Origin: CAWCPR01 sp963797475
Lineage (GTDB): Bacteria > Chloroflexota > Anaerolineae > Anaerolineales > UBA4823
NCBI GenBank assembly: GCA_963797475.1
Contig: CAWCPR010000009.1
Coordinates: 124,001-188,000 of the forward strand
DNA length: 64,000 bases
Direction: 5' to 3'
Of the stretch, positions 9,531-19,582 are shown piece after piece. A model generated the notes under the pieces. That model saw only the letters and a program-made list of their open reading frames with translations, made no database searches and was not told where the DNA came from. Positions within the stretch are counted from its first letter, which is position 1, and every line of letters begins with the position of its first letter. The position numbers and the translations under genes were made by a program.

Positions 9531-9596
9531 GGAAACGGAATATAATCCTATAAGCCACCGGCGAAACGAAGCCGGTGTAAGAGCAGGTGGAACATC

Positions 9597-12551
9597 ATGA
9601 CTCCGCGTCTGTCTGTTTTCACCCTTGGACGGCTGGAAGCCTGGCTGGATGACCAGCCGCTCAGCGCTTTTGAGTACAACAAAGTGCGCGCCTTGCTGGC
9701 TTACCTGGCGGTGGAGGCCGGGCAGCCCCATACACGCGCCAGCCTGTGCGCCCTGCTGTGGCCCGATTTGCCCGAAAACGCGGCGCGACAAAACCTGAGC
9801 CAGGCTCTTACCCATCTCCGCAAAGTGCTGGGCGATAAAGACGCCGGGGCGCCCTTCTTGCTGACCACGATTCAGAGTGTGCAACTGAATCCCGCTGAGT
9901 CCTGCGAAGTCGACAGCGCCCAATTTTCGGCGCTGGTGACGGAAGCTGAAGCACACGTCCACCGCGGCTGGCACCTGTGCTCGCCCTGCGCCCAGCGATT
10001 GCGCCAGGCCATCGCCCTGTACCGGGGCGATTTCCTGGCGCAGTTTTACTTGAGCGACAGCGCCCCGTTCGAAGAGTGGGCGCTTCTGCTGCGCGAGCGC
10101 CTGCGCCAGCGCATGCTGAGCGCTCTGGAGCGCCTGGCTGGCTACCTCGAATGGCGCGGGGCTTACGAACAGGCGGTCGAGATCGCCCGCCGCCAGGTCG
10201 AGCTGGAACCCTTGAGCGACGAAAGCCAGCGCGAGCTGATGCGCTTTCTGGCCTTGAGCGAGCAGAAGGCCGCGGCCTTGCTTCAGTACGAAACCCTGCG
10301 ACGAACCCTGGAGACCGAGCTGGACCTCGAGCCGGAGCCGGAAACCACGGCGTTGTACGAGAAGATCCGCCTCGGCGCGCCGCCAGAGGCGCTGCGTCAT
10401 TTTCAGCCGCCTCTCCAGCGCCTGCCCGCACCGCCCACCGAGTTTATTGGGCGGGTCGCGGATCTCCAGGCGGTTCAAGCGCTGTTGGTGGGCAGCGCCC
10501 GCCTGGTGACCGTCACCGGCTCGCCCGGGGTGGGCAAAACCCGGCTGGCGCTGGAGGTGGCGCGCCAGTTAAACGATGATTTCGAGGAAGGCGCCTGCTT
10601 CGTCGAGCTGGCGCCAGTGGCCGATCCAGCCCTGGTGCCGACAGCGGTGGCTCAAGCCCTGGATGTGAAAGAACAGCCAGGACGGACCCTGGTGCAGGCA
10701 CTGCTGGCTTATCTTCAGCCCAAACACATCTTGCTGGTATTGGATAACTTCGAGCACGTGACAGAGGCCGCCCCGTTCGCAGCCAGTCTGCTCACCGCTG
10801 CTCCGAGCTTGAAGCTGCTGGTCACCAGCCGGTCCGCCCTGCGCCTGCGCGCCGAGCAGCAGTATGCGTTGGCGCCCCTGGCAGAAGGCGAAGCCGTACA
10901 ACTCTTCAGCGAGCGGGCCCAGGCTGCACGCTCCAGCTTCAGCCTTGGCGCAAGGGATCAGGAACCCATCGCTGCCCTTTGCCGGCAGTTGGATAATTTA
11001 CCGCTGGGGATCGAGCTGGTAGCTGTGCGGGCCAGGACGTTCTCCCCCGGCGAGCTGCTCCGCCAGTTGGAGCGGCGCCTGGAAGGACATGGCGGCGGCG
11101 CCCGCGACCTGCCCGAGCGGCAGAGCAGCCTGCGAAACGCCATCGCCTGGAGCTACGTGCGCCTGGCGGAGGACGAACGGCGCTTGTTCGCAACCCTGGG
11201 AATCTTCGCCGGCGGCTGCACGGCGGAAGCAGCCCAGGCGGTGGCCCAGCCGGCAGAGGCGGCGTTCAGCCGGCCGGTGCTGCTCTTACTGGAAGCGCTG
11301 GTTGAGAACAGCCTGCTGCAGGCGCAAATCACAGCTGGCGAGACGCGTTTCACCATGCTGGAGACCCTCCGCGAGTACGCGCTGGAGCAGCTCGAGGCGC
11401 AGGGCGAAACGGAGGCGGCCCGCCAGCGCCATGCCGAATACTTCGCTGGCATCGCCGAGTTGACTCGCGGCCGCATCGCCAATGAGCAGCAGAACGACTG
11501 GTATGCCCGCTTGAGCGCCGACCTCGACAATCTTCGAACCGCCCTGCGCTGGACATCCGAGCATGGTCAGCACCGGACCATGCTGCGCATCAGCGTTCCG
11601 CTCTACCACTTCTGGTGGATTAGCGGCCTTGTGGAAGAGGGGCTGCGTTGGTTGGAGATGGCTTTACCCTATCGAGCTGGAGGTACGTTAGATTTGCAGG
11701 CCGAAGCGTTGGTTAACGCCGGTGTCCTGGCTTACCAGCGTGACGACTATACCAGGGCGCAAACCTATTTGCTGGAAGGGTTGCAGGTCGCTCGCCAGGC
11801 TGGCCACAAGCGGCTCGCCCGAGGCGCTTTGGCTAACCTTGGGTATCTGGCGCTCGTTCAAGGTGAGTTCGACAAAGTAGAAACCTATCTGACCGAGGCT
11901 GTTACGGTTTCGCAGGAGATCCATGAGGAAGGCTATTCGCGTTTCACCCTGACCGTTTTGGCCGATCTCCAGTACCGGCAAGGGCGTTTTGCGGATTCGC
12001 GCGATTCTTACGCTCAAGCGCTGCAAATCAATCAGAAGTACAACGATCAGGAGGGCGTCGCCGATTCATTGTGGGGCCTGGCGCGCGCCTCGCGGGGTCT
12101 GGGTCAAATCCCCCAGGCAAACCAGTATTGTGAGCAGGCCCTGGCGGCCTACAGCCAGATGGATCACGAGCTCGGCGTCGGTTGGGTGCTCAACGTCCGG
12201 GCGAATATCGCCCACGACCAGGGCCATTTTAGGGAAGCCATCGGCCTCTATCGCCAGGCGCTGGATATTCGTTTGAAGCATGAAGATAAGCAGGGCTGCA
12301 CCCGTGTCTTAGATCAGGCGGCGAACGCCCTGGTTGGCTTGCGCCGCTGGACCCAAGGCGTGCAGATCATGGGCGCGGCCGATGCCGCCCGTCTCTCGAT
12401 GGGAGGCCAGATGACGGACTATGAACGCCAGGCAAGGGAAGCCGCGTTCCAGCTTTGTCGCGACACGCTTGAGGCGGATGTTTACCAAACGGCCTGGGAA
12501 GCTGGCCGGGCATTGACGCTGCAGCAGGCGGTTGTCCTTACCTCACTGTGA
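9597..12551 (+). CDS. SARP-type transcriptional regulator with ATPase and TPR domains
   Basis: Large regulator of the AfsR/DnrI group, 984 residues. Order of domains: an OmpR-type DNA-binding winged helix (residues about 1-95), a bacterial transcriptional activation domain (BTAD, about 100-255), an AP/NB-ARC ATPase with Walker A SPGVGKTRLALEVA near residue 305 and Walker B HILLVLDNFEH near 378, a winged-helix spacer, and C-terminal TPR repeats from about 690 to 940. Such proteins oligomerise with ATP and activate promoters in response to an unknown signal. The ATG at 9597 follows a weak AGGTGG site. A TATAAT hexamer lies at 9541. The target is not evident from the neighbours. Length and all key motifs look complete. 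Confidence 0.9.
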   Translation: MTPRLSVFTLGRLEAWLDDQPLSAFEYNKVRALLAYLAVEAGQPHTRASLCALLWPDLPENAARQNLSQALTHLRKVLGDKDAGAPFLLTTIQSVQLNPAESCEVDSAQFSALVTEAEAHVHRGWHLCSPCAQRLRQAIALYRGDFLAQFYLSDSAPFEEWALLLRERLRQRMLSALERLAGYLEWRGAYEQAVEIARRQVELEPLSDESQRELMRFLALSEQKAAALLQYETLRRTLETELDLEPEPETTALYEKIRLGAPPEALRHFQPPLQRLPAPPTEFIGRVADLQAVQALLVGSARLVTVTGSPGVGKTRLALEVARQLNDDFEEGACFVELAPVADPALVPTAVAQALDVKEQPGRTLVQALLAYLQPKHILLVLDNFEHVTEAAPFAASLLTAAPSLKLLVTSRSALRLRAEQQYALAPLAEGEAVQLFSERAQAARSSFSLGARDQEPIAALCRQLDNLPLGIELVAVRARTFSPGELLRQLERRLEGHGGGARDLPERQSSLRNAIAWSYVRLAEDERRLFATLGIFAGGCTAEAAQAVAQPAEAAFSRPVLLLLEALVENSLLQAQITAGETRFTMLETLREYALEQLEAQGETEAARQRHAEYFAGIAELTRGRIANEQQNDWYARLSADLDNLRTALRWTSEHGQHRTMLRISVPLYHFWWISGLVEEGLRWLEMALPYRAGGTLDLQAEALVNAGVLAYQRDDYTRAQTYLLEGLQVARQAGHKRLARGALANLGYLALVQGEFDKVETYLTEAVTVSQEIHEEGYSRFTLTVLADLQYRQGRFADSRDSYAQALQINQKYNDQEGVADSLWGLARASRGLGQIPQANQYCEQALAAYSQMDHELGVGWVLNVRANIAHDQGHFREAIGLYRQALDIRLKHEDKQGCTRVLDQAANALVGLRRWTQGVQIMGAADAARLSMGGQMTDYERQAREAAFQLCRDTLEADVYQTAWEAGRALTLQQAVVLTSL

Positions 12552-12622
12552 ACGATCCATACATCTTCTCAAAATCACCAACACAATGGGAAAGTGCTGG
12601 CGATCGCGGGGTACGCCCTCTT

Positions 12623-12919
12623 TCAACCGGCCACCTGCACATTGACCTGCCGGCTGAGCTTTGTCCCATCGCCGAATGTCGCGGTAAGTGTGAAAGTGTA
12701 CGCCCCGGATTGGGAAAAAATTATTTCTCGGTATCCCTGAGGGGAGGCGGCCTCGATCATTTTCGTGCCCTCTTCATTACCAGTCGCCAGGTGGACGCTG
12801 TCGACCGCTGCCGCAACTCCGATGACCTGCCAGGTGAGCGTGGTGGAATGCCCTAACAAGACCTGGTTGTTCGAGACGGATAAGGTTGCTCGATGACGGC
12901 TGGGTGTATTGGGTTCCAT
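12623..12919 (-). CDS. Small Ig-like-fold protein of unknown function
   Basis: A 98-residue protein whose pattern of alternating hydrophobic strands (RATLSVSNNQVLLGHSTTLTW, then YTFTLTATFGDGTKLSRQVNV) resembles a single PKD/Ig-like beta sandwich. There is no signal peptide, so it is probably cytoplasmic or part of a larger non-classically exported assembly. ATG at 12919 follows GGAG by 8 bases. It lies 79 bases downstream of the frameshifted unknown gene at 12999-14959 and in the same direction, so the two are probably one transcript. No family name can be given. Confidence 0.6.
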   Translation of the reverse strand: MEPNTPSRHRATLSVSNNQVLLGHSTTLTWQVIGVAAAVDSVHLATGNEEGTKMIEAASPQGYREIIFSQSGAYTFTLTATFGDGTKLSRQVNVQVAG

Positions 12920-12998
12920 GGGGAAGTCTCCGCCTGCATTGCAAGGGAACAGCCCGCCGGCGAAAACCGGGCGGACTGTTCCGTAAATCAGCCCGTGA

Positions 12999-14959
12999 TC
13001 AGGCGATCCGGTTGTAGCGCAGGGTCAACTGGTAGTTACTGTCCTCGTCGTCGCTGTGGTATTCACGCAGCTCGCGGTATTGCAACGGAATCTTGTCGAT
13101 CGGGGTGACCGTGACCCGGATGTCCTCCGTGGCGTTAAACACGGCAGGCGCGGGCGCGGGGAGATTGGCGCTGGTCAGGCCTGCCAGATCGACCGTGGTG
13201 AAACCCAGAGCGTCGTGCATGATCGGATCGGCGGGCGCCCACAAGGCCACGATGATATCGATGCCGATCGTAATCAGGGCTGCGATCCCGAGCACAATGA
13301 ACCCGGTCGTGCCCAGCTCCTTGAGCTTCTCGAACCCGCCCACGGCGGCGACAGCTTTCTTTATGAAATCCCACTCTTTCTCCAGGATATCCAGGAAGAC
13401 ATCCATGGAGCTCTTCACCTGTTTCTCGAACGCGTCCTCGCTGTCCACCTCATAGCCGTTGATGCTCATCGCTACGGCAATCATGTCCTGCGGCTGGGTG
13501 AAAAGCACCCGGTTGAGGGTGAACGAATCGCCGGAATCGACGTCGTCGATGCGGATGAAGTCTTTGCCGTCCGCGCCTTTGAGCACCTGCAAAGAGGTCG
13601 TTGTCCCATCCGCCAGCAAGGCCGCAGCGACGACGCTCAGGCCGACCTCATCGGAACCGAAGAAAGCCGGCGAGGTCTCGTCCCTGGCTTTCAGGGTATC
13701 CAGGGCGATCTGGAAGCGGGCCGTATCGGGGGGAATGACCTGCAGAAATTGGGGATTCGATATTATCGGGTCGCCCAGCACCGGGATACCGCTGACGTTC
13801 GGCAGGACGATCTGGCAGGCGTAGACACCGGGGGCCAGGTCATCCGGCAGGCGGAAAGTCAGGCGGTCGTGCACGCGGCAGTCCCGGATGAGCACGGTGT
13901 TCCCGTCCACGACTTCGTTTAGAGGCGTCTCGATATCCCCGACAACATGCGCATCCATATCCACGATGGTTGTGCCGGACGGCTGCGCTGTCAGGCGGAC
14001 TTTGGCGTCGACGCTGATGTAGTTCACCCCCTCCAGCACCACCGCCTTGCCGGCCTGCACCTCAGGTACGCGCAGGCAGATATCTCCTGTCAGGAAGTTG
14101 CCCGGGCAGTTGCCGACCTGGGTCTCACAATTGAGTTGAACTTCATTGCCGACCAGGACCGGCTCGCAGTGAATTTGCAGCTCTTCCGGCTTAAAGTCGC
14201 CCGGCGATAAAGCCGGCGAGAATTCGTTGGTGCGCAGGCCGTTCACCCGGCAGACGCGCAATTGAACATCGAAGAACTCGCCGCTGGGTTCGAAGAAGCG
14301 GTTTTGGCCCGGTCTTTCCGCTTCCACCCCGGCCGGGTCGCCGAAGATCAGTTGGCTGGCGCGTTGGACGATCTCCTGTCCAACCGCATCCGCCAGCCCG
14401 GCGGGGTCGATAGGGGTGTTCACGTCGCTTGTCAGGCTCGTGTCGAACAGCGTGTCGCGTTCCCCCTGGGAGAGCGAGTCGAAGAATCAACCGCGCAGGA
14501 CAGGATGCCCTTCAGATCGGGCGGCAAGGCCCGCAGGGCTGCGAACACCTTTTCCTCCAGGGGATTGGCGGCTGTCTTGCCTAGCAGAAAGCGGCGCGAC
14601 AATTGGATATAGGAGGCCGCCAGCGCACTGGGGATCGGGACGTCGGACAGGGGACTCTGCGACTGGTTCTGGCTGCTGGTGGAAAACGAGTTGGCCGGGC
14701 GCCGGGTGAGCAGGTGCTGCAGTTTTCTCTGCCGGCTTTGCTTGGGCTTGGCTCCCAGTGCCAGCGGTACGCAGGCGCCAGTAGCCGTCTGGCAAGGAGG
14801 GCATTCGTCAGGCGAGCCCGACGAACCCGACTGGTCCCCGCTTCCCGGCGCAGCGCAGTTGTAGATATTCACATCGCCCTTGCTTTGGATGTTGATGTCG
14901 ATGTCGCAGCACGACGACTTGTCGCCGGCCTCAGTTGTACCTTGGGATAACTTATTCAT
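12999..14959 (-). pseudogene. Unknown about 650-residue protein, split by one frameshift
   Basis: Two frames join into one protein. The first (14959-about 14485) begins MNKLSQGTTEAGDK after AAAGGA and has Cys-rich segments (DKSSCCDIDI, DECPPCQTATGAC). The second runs from about 14487 to 12999 and begins FDSLSQGERDTLFD. One missing base near 14485 (GATTCTTCGAC) separates them. The C-terminal part has an unknown beta-rich region with CETQVGNC and a hydrophobic stretch (TTGFIVLGIAALITIGIDII) that may be a membrane segment. It is followed by the small Ig-like gene. I do not recognise the family. The style resembles structural or surface proteins encoded near the gene at 4594-5946, but a link is only a guess. 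Confidence 0.6.
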
Positions 14960-15151
14960 GATCTTTTCCTTTCTGTCCTCAAGAAATGAACCAGACTCAA
15001 TAAGATGGCCAGCCGGCAGGCTGCGCCTGCCGGTCAGGCAAACCCAATTTCGTTTTGTCGTAATTGGATCGTATTGGTATTAGATTAGCAGAAAGGTCTG
15101 AGGAAAGTCTGAAATATGGAGGAGGAATTTAATAAAATGCCACCCAGACAA

Positions 15152-15184
15152 AGGGGCCGGCTGATAGGAGGATAACCGGCCCCT
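15152..15184. terminator. Hairpin downstream of the repeat protein
   Basis: A 9-bp perfect stem (AGGGGCCGG at 15152-15160, CCGGCCCCT at 15176-15184) lies 68 bases beyond the end of the gene at 15252 and is followed on the minus strand by only three Ts. The rest of 14960-15251 shows no gene. Confidence 0.5.
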
Positions 15185-15251
15185 GAAACAAAGATCATGA
15201 ACGGATACAAATGATGTGAAATTTAAAGCTTGTTGGACTTATGCAGGCGCC

Positions 15252-18200
15252 CTAGGGCGCTGAAATCAGCGGCAGGAAGAGCTGCATTGAGGCCGTTTTG
15301 ATAAAAGTCGCGGTGACGACCCTGGCGGCGTCCATGCTCACGGCACAATCGCCAGCGCCGGCGCAGTCTCCCGACCAGGCGGTGAAGGTTGAGCCTGGCG
15401 CGGGTGTGGCTGTGAGGGTAACCAGCGTGCCTGAATTGTAGGCTTCGCTGCAGTCACTGCCGCAGTCGATCCCGGCTGGATCGCTGGTTATTGTGCCGGC
15501 CCCGGTCCCGGCCAGGTTAGTCGTCAACGTGAACGTGCTTGGAATGGCTGTGAAAGTGGCTGTGACGACCTCAGCAGACTCCATGGTCACGACACAATCG
15601 CCAGCGCCGGCGCAGGCTCCCGACCAACCAGCGAAGGTTGAGTCCGGTCCCGGGCTGGCAGTCAGGGTAACCAGTGTGCCGTAGGTGTACGTTTCACTGC
15701 AATCAATCCCACAGTCAATCCCGGATGGGTCGCTGCTGACCGCGCCGGAGCCTGTTCCATTCCGCATAACCAGCAAGGCGTAGCTGTTGATGGTGAAAGC
15801 AGCGGTGGCGGCCTGGGCGGAGTCCATGGTTACAACGCAGTCCCCCGTCCCGGTGCAGTCGCCGGACCAGCCGCTGAAGGTCGAGCCCACTGCAGGTGTG
15901 GCAGTCAGCGTGATCACCGAGCCCGCATCGAACTGTGCGCTGCAAACACTTCCACAATCAATCCCCGCCGGCGTGCTGGCAATCGTGCCCGAGCCAGTTC
16001 CCGCCAGGCTGGTCGCCAGCGTAAATGAACTGGCGGTGAAATTGGCAGTGACCGTTCTGGCGGCATCCATCGTCACGATACAGTCCCCCATTCCGGAGCA
16101 GCCGCCGGACCAGCCGCTGAAGGTCGAATCTGGCCCTGGCGTGGCAACCAATGTTACGATAGTATTCTCGCTAAATAATTCGCTGCAATCGTTCCCGCAG
16201 TCGATCCCGGCCGGGTCGCTGCTGACCGTACCGGTGCCCGTACCAGTCCGGTACACCACCAATCGGGGAACGAGCTCGACGATCGTGACGATGTTGTCGA
16301 CATCCCGGCCGACAACGAGGCGGGTATTGTTGTTCGCCGGCTGGAAATTCATTGTATTTCCCTGGCTGGCGGAGGCTCCCAGCACGCTGTTGCTACCACT
16401 GATGGCGCCGCTCACGCCAGAGACGCCCCTTCCCCAAGAAACCGCGCCGGCATCGCTGGTGGTTCCGTTATTCCAGCCCGGGCTGTAAACGAAATAATCG
16501 CTGTTGCTCAGGATTGTCAGCGCTTCGATGCCGACCCAATCCCCATCGCTGCCGCCGACCAGACTGTTGGCGGCGGAAACGACCCCCTGGATGCCAGTGC
16601 TGCTGGCCCAGGTTACAGCCCCTACCTCGGCCTTGCCCGCAGCGAAGTCGCTCCAATAATGGCTGCGCACGACGTAGCCGCCATTCGGCAAGGCGTCGAC
16701 GCCATCCGCTCCAACCAGATCGTAACTGTCGCCGCCCACCAGGCTGTTGGCCGCCGAGACAGGCCCGGTGATGGCTGCCGTGCTGTTCACCCAGGTGGCA
16801 GCGCCGGCATCGACCTCGGCGCCATTGTCCCAATAAGGGCTGGCGACCACAAAATTGCCGTTGGTCAAAACGGTGATGCCGCCCTGGCCGATTTGGTCGC
16901 CGCTGCTGCCGCCCACCAAACTGTTGGCTGGAGTGACAGCGCCGGCGGCGCCGGCGCCGCCGTTAGCCCAGGTGACAGCTCCAGCATCCGGTGTGGCTCC
17001 ATTGTCCCAATAACTGCTGGCAACCAGGTAATTGCCATCGATCAAGGGGATCACCCCATCCAGGCCAGAGATGGCAGTACTCAGGGTGCCATCTCGAAGC
17101 AAGCCGAGCTTGTCATAAGCGTGGCTGCCAACCAGGCTGTTGGCATCCGAAACCTCGCCTACGATGCCCGTCGCGGCGCTGCCCCAGGTTACTGCGCCGA
17201 CGTTGGTTACGAACAGATCGGCATTATCCCAGTTTGGGCTGGACACAACATAATTGCCGTTGGCTAAAACGGTTACGCCGAAGACCCGGTAGTCTGTGTC
17301 TCTATTCACATAACCGTCAAACCCAATTTCATCATAAAAAGAATGGCCGACCAGGCTGTTGGCTGCAGAAACGGTTCCGGTGATCCCGGTCGTGCCATCC
17401 CCCCAGGTCACGGCGCCGTGATGCTGGTTCCAGTAAGGGCTGCGCACCAGGTAATTGCCATTGGGCAAGGCGACGCCCCCCAGTAAGCCGACTTCGTCGC
17501 CGGCCGAACTGCCCACGAGACTGTTAGCAGCCGAAATCGTGCCTGCAATACCCGTAGCGCCGTTGGCCCAGGTAGCCGCGCCGGCGCCGCCAATGTCCCC
17601 GTTATCCCAAAATGGACTGGACACCACATAATTGCCATTGCTGAGCGCCACTACCCCAGGACAATTCGTACATTCCATAAATCCAAGGAAATCATCGCGA
17701 TGGCTGCCGATCAGGCTGTTGGCGGCTGAAACAATGCCGCTGCGCCCAGTGGCGCCGTTGCCCCAGGTGACTGCGCCAGCGTTGATGACGGACGGCGAAT
17801 CCCAAATGTAGCTGACCACCACATAATTGCCATTGACCAGCGGGACCACACCTGGATAGTTGCCGGCATAACCGACATCATCGCCCGTATGTGTGCCAAC
17901 CAGGCTGTTGGCGCTCGAAACGACGCCAACAGTGCCGCCTGAGCCGTTCCCCCAGGTAACTGCGCCAGCATCGCTCATGTTCCCATTGTGCCAAGGAGGA
18001 CTGTTGACCACGTAATTGCCATTATTTAGCGCTATCAGACCAGGGTTGTTAGCGGAGCCGGCTCCAACGCTATCCCCAAATACGCTGCCCACCAGGCTGT
18101 TGGCTGCCGAGAGAGTCCCAATCGGAAGACCAGCGGCGGCGCTGCCCCAGGTGACGGCGCCTTTGCCTGCGTTTGCACTGCGCACCAGGAAGTTGCCATT

Positions 18201-18917
18201 GCTCAAGAGCTTTATTTCATCCCCAACAAATCCACTGGATTCACCGCCGACAAAGCTGTTGGACGCGGAGACATTCCCGGTCAGCCCGTCAGCGACGTTG
18301 ACCCAGGTGGCAGCGCCGAGATTATTGTGCCAGGATGGACTTCCCACAACATAGTTGCCATTGGTCAGGGCAAGTACGTCTGCGCCAACACGGTCGGCAA
18401 AGAGATCACCAACCAGACTGTTGGCTGGAGAGACTTCACCGGATAGGCCGGTCACAGCGCTAACCCAGGTGAGAGCGCCAGCATCGATAGAGGCGCCGTT
18501 GTTCCAATAGGGGCTGGCAACCACGAAATCGCCGTTGCTCAAGACCGTTACCCCTTCAGCGCCTCCAATTTGTCCAGAGCCAATCTGGTCGTCTTCGGTG
18601 CTGCCGGTGAGCATACTGATCAACGCCAACGTATCGCCATCGTAGAGATAGACCGCACCCACATGGCTGGCGGTTGCCGAGCTGTAAAATGGATCGGCCA
18701 CGACGATGTTGCCGTTCGGCAGCACCGCCACCTGCCCGCCAAAGGAGCCGCTTCCCGCAGGGCCGGGAATATCGGTCTGGTAAATGCTCGCGACCTGGGC
18801 AAATACGAGGGTCGTGATGAGGAGCAGACCCAGCAGGCTCGAAAGCAGCGGCAGCCCGATCATACGAGATGGGTTAGCCTGAGATGATAAGGCAATTTTG
18901 CTCATTAATTGTTTCAC
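15252..18917 (-). CDS. Large secreted repeat protein
   Basis: Secreted 1221-residue protein. A Sec signal (GLPLLSSLLGLLLITTLVFAQ) is followed by about 15 repeats of roughly 55-60 residues, each with GNYVV.SP.W.NG, then AGAVTWGNG..G and then SAANSLVGS; these probably form beta-propeller blades of the kind described for integrin-like and hyalin-type repeats. The last 310 residues hold four copies of a GTGSGTVSSDPAGIDCG / FSGWSGDCTGTGDCVVTMD module, a divergent InlB B-repeat/Flg_new-like domain with paired Cys. It ends in MQLFLPLISAP, a tail common on exported Chloroflexota proteins. The start is GTG at 18917 with AGGAG 9 bases upstream. Probably cell-surface; no catalytic residues are seen. Confidence 0.8.
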   Translation of the reverse strand: MKQLMSKIALSSQANPSRMIGLPLLSSLLGLLLITTLVFAQVASIYQTDIPGPAGSGSFGGQVAVLPNGNIVVADPFYSSATASHVGAVYLYDGDTLALISMLTGSTEDDQIGSGQIGGAEGVTVLSNGDFVVASPYWNNGASIDAGALTWVSAVTGLSGEVSPANSLVGDLFADRVGADVLALTNGNYVVGSPSWHNNLGAATWVNVADGLTGNVSASNSFVGGESSGFVGDEIKLLSNGNFLVRSANAGKGAVTWGSAAAGLPIGTLSAANSLVGSVFGDSVGAGSANNPGLIALNNGNYVVNSPPWHNGNMSDAGAVTWGNGSGGTVGVVSSANSLVGTHTGDDVGYAGNYPGVVPLVNGNYVVVSYIWDSPSVINAGAVTWGNGATGRSGIVSAANSLIGSHRDDFLGFMECTNCPGVVALSNGNYVVSSPFWDNGDIGGAGAATWANGATGIAGTISAANSLVGSSAGDEVGLLGGVALPNGNYLVRSPYWNQHHGAVTWGDGTTGITGTVSAANSLVGHSFYDEIGFDGYVNRDTDYRVFGVTVLANGNYVVSSPNWDNADLFVTNVGAVTWGSAATGIVGEVSDANSLVGSHAYDKLGLLRDGTLSTAISGLDGVIPLIDGNYLVASSYWDNGATPDAGAVTWANGGAGAAGAVTPANSLVGGSSGDQIGQGGITVLTNGNFVVASPYWDNGAEVDAGAATWVNSTAAITGPVSAANSLVGGDSYDLVGADGVDALPNGGYVVRSHYWSDFAAGKAEVGAVTWASSTGIQGVVSAANSLVGGSDGDWVGIEALTILSNSDYFVYSPGWNNGTTSDAGAVSWGRGVSGVSGAISGSNSVLGASASQGNTMNFQPANNNTRLVVGRDVDNIVTIVELVPRLVVYRTGTGTGTVSSDPAGIDCGNDCSELFSENTIVTLVATPGPDSTFSGWSGGCSGMGDCIVTMDAARTVTANFTASSFTLATSLAGTGSGTIASTPAGIDCGSVCSAQFDAGSVITLTATPAVGSTFSGWSGDCTGTGDCVVTMDSAQAATAAFTINSYALLVMRNGTGSGAVSSDPSGIDCGIDCSETYTYGTLVTLTASPGPDSTFAGWSGACAGAGDCVVTMESAEVVTATFTAIPSTFTLTTNLAGTGAGTITSDPAGIDCGSDCSEAYNSGTLVTLTATPAPGSTFTAWSGDCAGAGDCAVSMDAARVVTATFIKTASMQLFLPLISAP

Positions 18918-18944
18918 GTGCGTTATCTCCTTCTCCTTATGCCG

Positions 18945-19280
18945 TCAGGGGATCCCTTCTCTCCCAACCGGCTGGGACAGCACACCTCGTTGGATTGATT
19001 CCAGTGCGGAGGCGCGGTTTCGAAGACCTTCAGGATTTGATAGATTTGGGATTAAATTTCGAGCGACTTCAACCGCCAGATGCGTTTTCCCTGACCATCC
19101 AAGTCCCCGAATTGTGATCAGCCGAATATCTGGATCCGCGCACAAAGAAATCAACTCCCCCATCTCATGCTCTCTTCCAACCAGGATCGAGGTTTGGGCT
19201 GGTAAATTATTCGGATACCAGTGGGCGGTTAGGGATGATTTGTTTTCCGGATCGTAAGAAGGATGTTCGTAATTACCCAT
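18945..19280 (-). pseudogene. N-terminal fragment of an NB-ARC-like ATPase
   Basis: The ORF reads SILVGREHEMGELISLCADP, then LITIRGLGWSGKTHLAVEVA, which is the Walker A region of the ATPase domain found in SARP, LuxR and cyclase-type regulators. In intact relatives the P-loop is GPGGVGKT; here it is GLGWSGKT, still with Lys-Thr. The protein ends after 111 residues, long before Walker B, and the sequence runs into the upstream region of the secreted protein. No DNA-binding or TPR part is present. A decayed fragment of a regulator. Its first codon lies 2 bases from the partial tRNA-Lys repeat. Confidence 0.65.
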
Positions 19281-19281
19281 T

Positions 19282-19326
19282 AGTGAGCGCGAGAGGACTC
19301 AAATCTACAACCAATGGCTTAAAAGG
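19282..19326 (-). repeat. Duplicated 3' part of tRNA-Lys (attachment-site-like)
   Basis: These 45 bases match 21629-21673 with three mismatches, that is the 3' end and anticodon region of the tRNA-Lys gene, in the same orientation. The 5' half of the tRNA is absent. A truncated 3' copy at this distance and on this side is what is left after integration of an element into the 3' end of a tRNA gene. Confidence 0.75.
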
Positions 19327-19582
19327 TCGATATCCCTGATCCGCTACTCTCATCCAAAAGCCTGGATGATTCGCCCCAATCCATTGGACGATTAGTGAAA
19401 AAAAGTCTATTGGATATTTTCGTAAAGGTTTGTCAACGCCGAAGCAACCAATGGATTTGCTTCACAATGATTTAGAGAATGACCATCCCTTCAAAATAAT
19501 TTTACCACTTTCCGCGAGATCACTCCTGCTTCATCTGATCCAGAAATTGACGTGATCTGGATTTCGTTCCCCGGTAATACGC

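Noticed and set aside
9390..10478. 362-codon frame on the minus strand across the SARP gene start
   Set aside because: It lies opposite the well-supported SARP regulator and has no recognisable domain or ribosome site.
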